DNA of 64,000 nucleotides from Methanoregula sp. PtaB.Bin085. GTDB lineage: Archaea > Halobacteriota > Methanomicrobia > Methanomicrobiales > Methanospirillaceae. A model generated the notes under the pieces. The model saw nothing but the letters and a program-made list of their open reading frames with translations. It made no database searches and had not been told where the DNA came from. Of the stretch, positions 57,428-64,000 are shown in pieces. The stretch spans positions 85,832 through 149,831 of the forward strand of contig NZ_MVQB01000043.1 of NCBI RefSeq assembly GCF_002067035.1. The letters are read 5' to 3'. Positions within the stretch are counted from its first letter, which is position 1; the number at the start of each line of letters is the position of its first letter. The position numbers and the translations under genes were made by a program.

Positions 57428-58417
57428 TTATGGATTCCCCACTGCACCCCATGCAACGATGGTGCCATCTTTTTTCAACGCGAGGCTGGAAGCTCCTCCG
57501 GCGGATATCGCCTTGACATCCCTCAAACCTTCCGGAACATGGCTCTGATTAAAATTATTCTGACCCCATGCTATAACGGTTCCGTCTTTTTTCAGCGCAA
57601 GATTGTGACGAGCTCCGGCAGATATTGCGATTACATCTGTCAGAGTTGTCGGGACATCCGTCTGGCCATTTTCATTTCCTCCCCATGCAACTATCGTCCC
57701 GTCCTTTTTAAGGGCGAGACTATGTTGAAGGCCAGCTGAAATAGCAATCACATCTGTAAGGTTGGAGGGTACATAAGCCTGACCATATGCAACATAACGA
57801 CCCTCTTGAGCTCCCCATCCCACTACAGTACCATCCGCTTTTAATGCAAGGCTGTGATAACACCCGGCAGATATTGCAATTACATTTGTGAGATTTGCCG
57901 GGGGATCCAGTGCTCCAACACGGTTAGTCCCTCGTGTAATTACGGTACCATCTTTTTTCAGTGCAAGAACATGGCCACAGCCTGAGGATAATGCTGTGAT
58001 ATCTACTGTTTTAGATACATTTGTCAACGTAGGAATCTGATCAGAAGGATCTGGTCTTCCCCAAAAGAATATTGTCCCATCCCTTTTCATTGCAAGACTA
58101 TATTGGTCACCAGCAGAGATTGAAACGATATCTTTGAGATTTTCAGGTACTTCGATTATTTCCTTATGACTGACGTCGCCCCATGCCAAAACTGTACCAT
58201 CTTGTCTTAACGCGAGATTGTGTCCGCCGCCGGCAGAAATTGCAGTATAAACTGGAGATTGAGTAGTTATCGATTGCGGTGTTTTACTGGTTTGAATTAT
58301 ATCTGATGTATTTGATTTTACAGTATTCGTCATGCATCCAGTAAAAAAAACAATAGACAGAAGTATAATAATGCAGAAAAAAAATATTTTGACTGGAAGC
58401 AAGGATCTTTCACCCAT
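57428..58417 (-). CDS. RCC1-like beta-propeller lipoprotein
   Basis: A 329-residue lipoprotein: helix KIFFFCIIILLSIVFFTGC with the lipobox Cys about 28, then seven consecutive units of about 40 residues of form AISAGxxHSLALKKDGTVxAWG. Seven units would make a complete seven-bladed propeller of the RCC1/ATS1 type, usually a protein- or ligand-binding surface. Its start overlaps the end of the giant gene by eight bases, so the two are translated from one message. It ends close after the last unit. Confidence 0.88.
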   Translation of the reverse strand: MGERSLLPVKIFFFCIIILLSIVFFTGCMTNTVKSNTSDIIQTSKTPQSITTQSPVYTAISAGGGHNLALRQDGTVLAWGDVSHKEIIEVPENLKDIVSISAGDQYSLAMKRDGTIFFWGRPDPSDQIPTLTNVSKTVDITALSSGCGHVLALKKDGTVITRGTNRVGALDPPANLTNVIAISAGCYHSLALKADGTVVGWGAQEGRYVAYGQAYVPSNLTDVIAISAGLQHSLALKKDGTIVAWGGNENGQTDVPTTLTDVIAISAGARHNLALKKDGTVIAWGQNNFNQSHVPEGLRDVKAISAGGASSLALKKDGTIVAWGAVGNP

Positions 58418-61400
58418 TCAAATCACCTGAAACAGAATTATTTGTAATATTCATTATGATCAAACCATTATTTATTGTCTCATTCACAATAATTGTTAAA
58501 TTATCCGATTGGTTATTCAGCATATACTGACTTGTGGTATCGGTCGTATTATTCACGCTGTTTTTCTCCGGATCGATAACCGGAAGGAGATTTGATGCAT
58601 TATTATCTGACACAAAATTCATTGTCGGAACAACACTCATTACCGCGGTTGTTGTATTCTGAGTGGTATTTTCAGAAAGGCTCTCATTGGAAGTGGGTGT
58701 GGGTGGAGGAATATTTCTCTTCTTAACTTTCTCACCAGAATTTGCATCAATAACAACAGGTTCAAATGGTTCCTCGGAAGTTCCGTGCCGGTGGTTTCCT
58801 TTCAGGATATATAATGGCTGAAGATACTCTTCCCCATCAGTGGATGCCTGTAAGGAATATCCAAGGGAAATCCCGGTTACCTTGACATTATCAGGTTTCA
58901 CTGCTTTTTTACCCTGCGGCTGATGGGATTTCAGTTCGCCGAAAGCCTGCTCAGGCGACTTCAGGATAACTGTTTCATATGGCTGATATTCACGCCAGTT
59001 CCTGAAAAGTCCGATAATATTGTTTTCGGAATCGACTTCCACAGTGAACTGGGCATTGTATACCGGCAGGCCGTCAATCATCTGGGGATAGGAGATCACG
59101 TTTGTCTTCCAGCTGATCTGCCGTTCTCCGGTGGAGGATATGCTTTCCCCAACGTTATTGACCACTGCCGGTTCCAGCGAATTCAGAGGCAGCAGGTTGT
59201 TGTCCTGCAGGAATCTGTTGACGGCTTCAATCGATTTTCTATCCGGTTGCGGCATTCCGGATCTGGCATTGAATTTTTGGAACGAGATCATGCCGGTGTC
59301 CTTCTGGACAACGAAATAGTATTGGTCCGTATCGGTATCCCCTGCATAGAATGCATTAGGGGTTTCCCGGATATTCCCGGACATTCCAAGATTCATCGCA
59401 AGAGAGCTGACCGATTCCTTGGTATATTCGGGTCTAACGGATTTATATATTGCAACAATGTCACTGGTGACCGGCACTTTTGCATCAACAGAATAGCTGT
59501 CTTCAATCATTGTCAGTGAACGGGTGGTCGCATATATCCCCTCGGTTTTATTGAAGATCAATATTGAGTAGTAGTGAAGATTACCGCTCGGGGCCGCACA
59601 GACATCTCCCCAGCCGGCAAGATGATCATTGATACAGTTTTCATCGTAGATGACTGCATTATAGATGTCGGATTCTGATTGTGTTGGTTGTATTCCCCAT
59701 GTATATCTGCCAGCCCAATCCCACGCGTCAATCATCCTTAATCTTTGTGATTCATTTGATGGATATTCCCCCTGCATAAGTTCAGCAAACACTTGTCCTC
59801 GGGATTTTACCGGATCATATGACGGAACAGTCGTCGTATTCCATCCAAGAAGCATATGCAATCCGTTAAATGAATTCGACCACTGCGTCCAAGTTCCATC
59901 ATAAAGGCTGAGGCAGGCATCAAGTACAACCCATTTGGGCCGGCCAGATGTCAGATGAATTCGTGAGGCTTCAGCACCATAATATCCCGTATCAGAGTAC
60001 GTGAAACAAAACGCAGCAGGAGAACCATGTCCTGAGAAATAGGCGAAATCACTGTTATCCACCCAATCAGCGGAGTTTGTTGTCCAGTGGTCTTCACGTG
60101 CAATACTTGGGTCTATAATACCATTGCTATTCTGCCAATCTACCCATGAGACATTACCATTTGAAGATCCTTTCACAGTATAATAGAACCCGTTAGCCAT
60201 GTCCAAGACCCCGACTCCATTATCTCCGGCTTCCGCGTACACCTTATACGTCGTCATCTCATCCGTCACGTTAACATACCCCTGCTTCACCGTAGTATTA
60301 CTCGCTGTCGCATTCGTCACAGTCAGGCTCACGGTGAAATTCCCTACGTAATTATACGTATGTTTCGGGTTTTGCTCAGAGTCTGAATGACCATCACCAA
60401 ACGACCATAACCACGTTGTCGGAGAGCCGGTGCTGGTATCATTAAACTGTACGGACTGCAATTTGTTTACAGATCTTGGCGATGCCGTGAAATTAGCAAC
60501 CAGATTGTGATTCTCCATAGCTGTCACAACCCCCGTTGTCGAGTTGCAGCATATAGCGCAACACACGGTAAGGTTCGGGGTATAGTTACCTACGTCATAG
60601 GTCAATGGATCCGGATTTCTTGTTTCATAGGACGTCGAGTTGTACCATTGAGGTATCCCGAGTTGCTCACCCAGATACCAGGTCCACGAAATGATCGTTT
60701 CGAGAGGATCTCCTTCAATTGCCGCTTCTTTTACTAGAGAGTCGCCGGATTTATCCATTGAGTCCGCCTTCAACGATGACATCATCATCGCTGGTTGCGA
60801 TCCTGACGTGGATGTGTCGTTATACTGCACAGTCAGCGGCGCATAGCCGGAACTCTCCGATGTGTTGAAACTGACAATGAGCGGGCAGTAAAACGTCACC
60901 TCCACCGCCCCCGTCACGTTCGCCCATCCCGTCCCATTGACATTCGTTGCGGAGTGGTTGATCGTGTACAAACCGCTAACATTATACCGGTGGACCGGGT
61001 TCTGCTCGGTCGAGTTCGTCCCGTCGCCGAAGTCCCAGTACCAGGCAAACGGGTAATTCGTCGAAGTGTCCGTGAAGTTCACGTCCAGCGGGGCCGTGCC
61101 ATTGGCGGGGGACGCGTTGAAGGAGACCGCGGGCTTTGGCAGGACAAAGGGTTCGATACGGACATACCCGTTCGAACCGGCTGCTCCGCTCCACCCGTTG
61201 CCCCACGGGCTCCAGCCATTATACGCGGCATAAACCTTGGCTCGGAACCCGCCGGCTCCGCCACCGCCACCGCCTCCCCGGGCACCGTTCGCCGAATATC
61301 CGGCTCCACCGGACCCGCCGGTCCCGGCACTGTTCGTATACTGCGGGGGTGTCGGCGTCCCGGCCGTTCCCGAAATATACCCGGTCCCATTCGTCCCGAC

Positions 61401-64000
61401 GGTCGTGTGACAAACCGATCCGAATCCAAATGAACCTCCACTTGCCGTGATATTACCAAACTGTGAGTTCCCTCCGGAAAAGCCGTCATAACCCGGTGAG
61501 CAGATCCATGGAGAATATCGGAAATCATACAAGCCACCCATACCTCCATAACCGCCGAGGCCGACCTCCACCGGAATAACCTGTCCAGGAGCAACAGAGA
61601 TATTCGAAACATTATAGTACCCGGATCCTCCGCCACCAGCCGGGGCACCGAAATGTTCCTGCACACCGTTCCATCCGCCTCCAGATCCTCCGCCACCTCC
61701 TCCTCCGGCTCCAACTATGGTTACCCTTAGTATTCCGACACTTGGCGCAACTGTGTAATTGTAAACGCCCGGCGATGTATATTCGACAACATTCTGTGTC
61801 GGTGCCGCCGGCGGCCCGGCAACATACACCTGGTGCGAGACCGATGCAGCTTCCTGAGTATTGTTCACTGTCAGTGTCACTGTATACGTCCCGGCCGCGG
61901 TATACGTATGGTTCGCATCCTTCTGGCCGGGATCCGTTGTCGTAAATGCCGGCGAACCGTCACCGAAATTCCAGCTCCATCTCGTGGGATACCCGATCGA
62001 GATGTCCGTGAACTGCACGTTCACCGGATACGGGCCGGAATACGGCGTGACATTGAAGCCCGCCACCGGTACCGGCGGCTTAATCGGCTCGATACGGACA
62101 TACCCGTTCGAACCGGCTGCACCGCTCCACCCGTTGCCCCACGGGCTCCAGCCGTTATACGAGGCATAAACCTTGGCCCGGAACCCGCCGGCTCCTCCAC
62201 CGCCACCTGATCCACGCGCAGCACCATTCGCCGAATATCCGGCTCCACCTGACCCGCCCGTCCCGGCATTCGTCGTATACTGTGGCGGTATCGGCGTCCC
62301 GGCCGTGCCGGAGTTATACCCGGTCCCGTTCGTCCCGACGGTCGTGTGACAAACCGATCCCTTGCCCGGCTGACCTCCGGCCATCACCACATTGCCAAAC
62401 TGCGAGGCCCCTCCGGCAAGACCATCCATTCCGGGATTACAAATCCACGGAGAATACCGGAAATCATACAACCCGCCCATGCCACCGTATCCTCCGAGAC
62501 CGACCTCTACCGGAATAACGTCTCCCGGTGTCACATTCACCGTGTATATCTGGCCATATCCGGATCCGCCACCGCCAGCTGGCGCCCCCCAATGTTCCTG
62601 GGCTCCGTTCCATCCGCCGCCGGATCCTCCGCCTCCGCCACCTCCGGCTCCGACTACCATCACATACACCGACCGGATCTCTGCCGGGACTGTGTAATTG
62701 TAAATGCCCGGCGACGTATACTCCACAACATTCTGTGTCGGTGCAGCCGGCGACCCGGCAACATACACCTGGTGCGAGACCGATGCAGCTTCCTGTGTGT
62801 TGTTCACTGTCAGTGTCACCGTGTATGTCCCGGCCGCGGTATACGTGTGGTTCGCATCCTTCTGGCCAGGATCCGTTGTCGTAAATGCCGGTGAACCGTC
62901 ACCGAAATTCCAGCTCCACCGCGTCGGGTACCCGATCGAAATATCCGTGAACTGCACGTTCACCGGATACTGGCCGGAATACGGTGTCACGTTGAACCCG
63001 GCTACCGGTACCGGCGGCTTGATCGGCTCGACACGGACATAACCGTTGCTCCCTGATGCACCACTCCACCCGTTGCCCCACGGGCTCCAGCCGTTATACG
63101 AGGCATAAACCTTGGCCCGGAACCCGCCGGCTCCTCCACCGCCACCTGATCCACGCGCAGCACCATTCGCCGAATATCCGGCTCCACCTGACCCGCCCGT
63201 CCCGGCATTCGTCGTATACTGTGGCGGTATCGGCGTCCCGGCCGTGCCGGAGTTATACCCGGTCCCGTTCGTCCCGACGGTCGTGTGACAAACCGATCCC
63301 TTGCCCGGCTGACCTCCGGCCATCACCACATTGCCAAACTGCGAGGCCCCTCCGGCAAGACCATCCATTCCGGGATTACAAATCCACGGAGAATACCGGA
63401 AATCATACAACCCGCCCATGCCACCGTATCCTCCGAGACCGACCTCTACCGGAATAACGTCTCCCGGTGTCACATTCACCGTGTATATCTGGCCATATCC
63501 GGATCCGCCACCGCCAGCTGGCGCCCCCCAATGTTCCTGGGCTCCGTTCCATCCGCCACCGGATCCGCCTCCACCACCGCCTCCGGCTCCTACGACCATC
63601 ACATACACCGACCGGATCTCTGCCGGGACTGTGTAATTGTAAATGCCCGGCGACGTGTACTCCACAACATTCTGTGTCGGTGCTGCGGGCGGTCCGGCAA
63701 CATACACCTGGTGCGAGACCGATGCCGCCTCCTGCGTGTTGTTCACCGTCAGCGTCACCGTGTACGTCCCGGCCGCGGTATACGTGTGGTTCGCATCCTT
63801 CTGGCCGGGATCCGTTGTCGTGAATGTTGAAGACCCGTCACCGAAATTCCAGCTCCACCGCGTCGGATATCCGATCGAAATATCCGTGAACTGCACATTC
63901 ACCGGATACTGGCCGGAATACGGCGTGATATTGAACCCGGCAACCGGTACCGGCGGCTTGATCGGTTCGATACGGACATACCCGTTGCTCCCTGATGCAC
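58410..64000 (-). CDS. Giant PKD and glycine-rich surface protein with caspase-like domain, N-terminus beyond window
   Basis: The frame is open to the window edge (at least 1860 residues). From the edge: PKD, then three rounds of glycine-rich domain (about 215 residues, VVGAGGGGGGGSGGGWNG to GGFRAKVYASYNGWSPWGNG) alternating with PKD. Then follow the Cys-rich module, another PKD, a domain with FAYFSGHGSP and WVVLDACLSL (about 1290-1360), a PepSY-like domain (RNWREYQPYET, EYLQPLYILKG) and an Asn/Thr-rich tail without a helix. Glycine-rich domains of this kind are known from phage and bacterial adhesins. Likely a large adhesive cell-surface protein. Confidence 0.87.
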   Translation of the reverse strand, partial: ASGSNGYVRIEPIKPPVPVAGFNITPYSGQYPVNVQFTDISIGYPTRWSWNFGDGSSTFTTTDPGQKDANHTYTAAGTYTVTLTVNNTQEAASVSHQVYVAGPPAAPTQNVVEYTSPGIYNYTVPAEIRSVYVMVVGAGGGGGGGSGGGWNGAQEHWGAPAGGGGSGYGQIYTVNVTPGDVIPVEVGLGGYGGMGGLYDFRYSPWICNPGMDGLAGGASQFGNVVMAGGQPGKGSVCHTTVGTNGTGYNSGTAGTPIPPQYTTNAGTGGSGGAGYSANGAARGSGGGGGAGGFRAKVYASYNGWSPWGNGWSGASGSNGYVRVEPIKPPVPVAGFNVTPYSGQYPVNVQFTDISIGYPTRWSWNFGDGSPAFTTTDPGQKDANHTYTAAGTYTVTLTVNNTQEAASVSHQVYVAGSPAAPTQNVVEYTSPGIYNYTVPAEIRSVYVMVVGAGGGGGGGSGGGWNGAQEHWGAPAGGGGSGYGQIYTVNVTPGDVIPVEVGLGGYGGMGGLYDFRYSPWICNPGMDGLAGGASQFGNVVMAGGQPGKGSVCHTTVGTNGTGYNSGTAGTPIPPQYTTNAGTGGSGGAGYSANGAARGSGGGGGAGGFRAKVYASYNGWSPWGNGWSGAAGSNGYVRIEPIKPPVPVAGFNVTPYSGPYPVNVQFTDISIGYPTRWSWNFGDGSPAFTTTDPGQKDANHTYTAAGTYTVTLTVNNTQEAASVSHQVYVAGPPAAPTQNVVEYTSPGVYNYTVAPSVGILRVTIVGAGGGGGGGSGGGWNGVQEHFGAPAGGGGSGYYNVSNISVAPGQVIPVEVGLGGYGGMGGLYDFRYSPWICSPGYDGFSGGNSQFGNITASGGSFGFGSVCHTTVGTNGTGYISGTAGTPTPPQYTNSAGTGGSGGAGYSANGARGGGGGGGAGGFRAKVYAAYNGWSPWGNGWSGAAGSNGYVRIEPFVLPKPAVSFNASPANGTAPLDVNFTDTSTNYPFAWYWDFGDGTNSTEQNPVHRYNVSGLYTINHSATNVNGTGWANVTGAVEVTFYCPLIVSFNTSESSGYAPLTVQYNDTSTSGSQPAMMMSSLKADSMDKSGDSLVKEAAIEGDPLETIISWTWYLGEQLGIPQWYNSTSYETRNPDPLTYDVGNYTPNLTVCCAICCNSTTGVVTAMENHNLVANFTASPRSVNKLQSVQFNDTSTGSPTTWLWSFGDGHSDSEQNPKHTYNYVGNFTVSLTVTNATASNTTVKQGYVNVTDEMTTYKVYAEAGDNGVGVLDMANGFYYTVKGSSNGNVSWVDWQNSNGIIDPSIAREDHWTTNSADWVDNSDFAYFSGHGSPAAFCFTYSDTGYYGAEASRIHLTSGRPKWVVLDACLSLYDGTWTQWSNSFNGLHMLLGWNTTTVPSYDPVKSRGQVFAELMQGEYPSNESQRLRMIDAWDWAGRYTWGIQPTQSESDIYNAVIYDENCINDHLAGWGDVCAAPSGNLHYYSILIFNKTEGIYATTRSLTMIEDSYSVDAKVPVTSDIVAIYKSVRPEYTKESVSSLAMNLGMSGNIRETPNAFYAGDTDTDQYYFVVQKDTGMISFQKFNARSGMPQPDRKSIEAVNRFLQDNNLLPLNSLEPAVVNNVGESISSTGERQISWKTNVISYPQMIDGLPVYNAQFTVEVDSENNIIGLFRNWREYQPYETVILKSPEQAFGELKSHQPQGKKAVKPDNVKVTGISLGYSLQASTDGEEYLQPLYILKGNHRHGTSEEPFEPVVIDANSGEKVKKRNIPPPTPTSNESLSENTTQNTTTAVMSVVPTMNFVSDNNASNLLPVIDPEKNSVNNTTDTTSQYMLNNQSDNLTIIVNETINNGLIIMNITNNSVSGDLNG
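60523..60894 (-). repeat. Segmental duplication, copy 2 (pair with 56594-56965)
   Basis: Encodes the Cys-rich module (CPLIVSFNTSESSGYAPLTV to CCAICCNSTTGVVTA) of the giant protein and is almost identical to the corresponding piece of the truncated paralogue. Confidence 0.75.
62075..64000 (-). repeat. Tandem 939-bp coding repeats (PKD plus glycine-rich unit)
   Basis: The segment CGGCGGCTTnATCGGnTCGA recurs at about 62074, 63013 and 63952, exactly 939 bp (313 codons) apart. The units 62075-63013 and 63014-63952 are nearly identical at DNA level. A third, more diverged unit lies at about 61135-62074 with small in-frame length changes. The array runs on past the window edge. Confidence 0.85.

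Overview
The window reads as chromosomal DNA of a methanogenic archaeon, most likely order Methanomicrobiales and probably Methanoregula-like. The evidence is archaeal TATA boxes close to start codons, GGTG/GGAGG ribosome binding sites, archaeal riboflavin genes (ribH plus the archaeal-type ribC), TrpB2, AMP-forming acetyl-CoA synthetase, a bacterial-type GroES/GroEL pair of the kind some methanogens carry, and several PKD-domain surface proteins. Most genes are GC-rich. Positions 29.7-31.8 kb, and to a lesser degree 53.7-60 kb, are visibly AT-richer.

Layout: 1-3.3 kb holds argC, a CBS-pair gene and argJ (cut by the window edge), plus a DraG-type ADP-ribosylglycohydrolase, all on the minus strand. 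3.4-6.7 kb holds acs and an OFA-type MFS transporter behind a promoter with two dyads. 7.0-9.5 kb holds trpB2 and an NAD-kinase-like gene. 9.6-14.4 kb holds a glycine-zipper protein, then a four-gene operon (Yip1-type membrane protein, S-layer-like secreted protein, ABC ATPase, MacB/FtsX permease) behind a perfect operator-like dyad. 14.4-20.6 kb is a mixture: methyltransferase, acetyltransferase, APC permease, MsrB, an internally duplicated membrane protein and a PEGA lipoprotein. 21.4-27.9 kb is a potassium-uptake operon, kdpCA (a gene fusion), kdpB and a kdpD that stops before any kinase domain.

28.2-31.8 kb is the most accessory-looking stretch. It has an unknown 167-residue protein behind a leader of consecutive hairpins, a bipartite GC-rich intergenic repeat, a 25-bp repeat array, and an AT-rich two-gene module (AAA ATPase plus RloB-like protein) that looks like a defence system. 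31.8-35.6 kb returns to biosynthesis (aspartate-type aminotransferase, ribH, ribC, class V aminotransferase, purE). 36-42.5 kb is a stress cluster: methyltransferase, ArsR regulator, two OsmC proteins, PsiE-like protein, Hsp20, a winged-helix regulator and groES-groEL, with three 20-bp-phased operator-like repeats between regulator and groES.

42.7-52.1 kb contains a QueG-like Fe-S protein, a duplicated Cys-rich small protein beside an HxlR regulator, a secreted protein, a five-PKD membrane-anchored protein, asnB and a ManC-type enzyme. 52.9-64 kb is a surface-protein locus: two lipoproteins (one a seven-unit RCC1-like protein), a 5'-truncated PKD protein, and a very long protein running off the window edge. 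That last protein is built from near-identical 939-bp PKD plus glycine-rich units, followed by a caspase-like His/Cys domain.

The strongest candidates for something new are the KdpC-KdpA fusion with a kinase-less KdpD, the multi-hairpin leader at 28.77-28.92 kb, the bipartite dispersed repeat, the phased groESL operators, the ATPase/RloB module, and the surface locus that combines glycine-rich repeats with a putative clan-CD-like peptidase domain.
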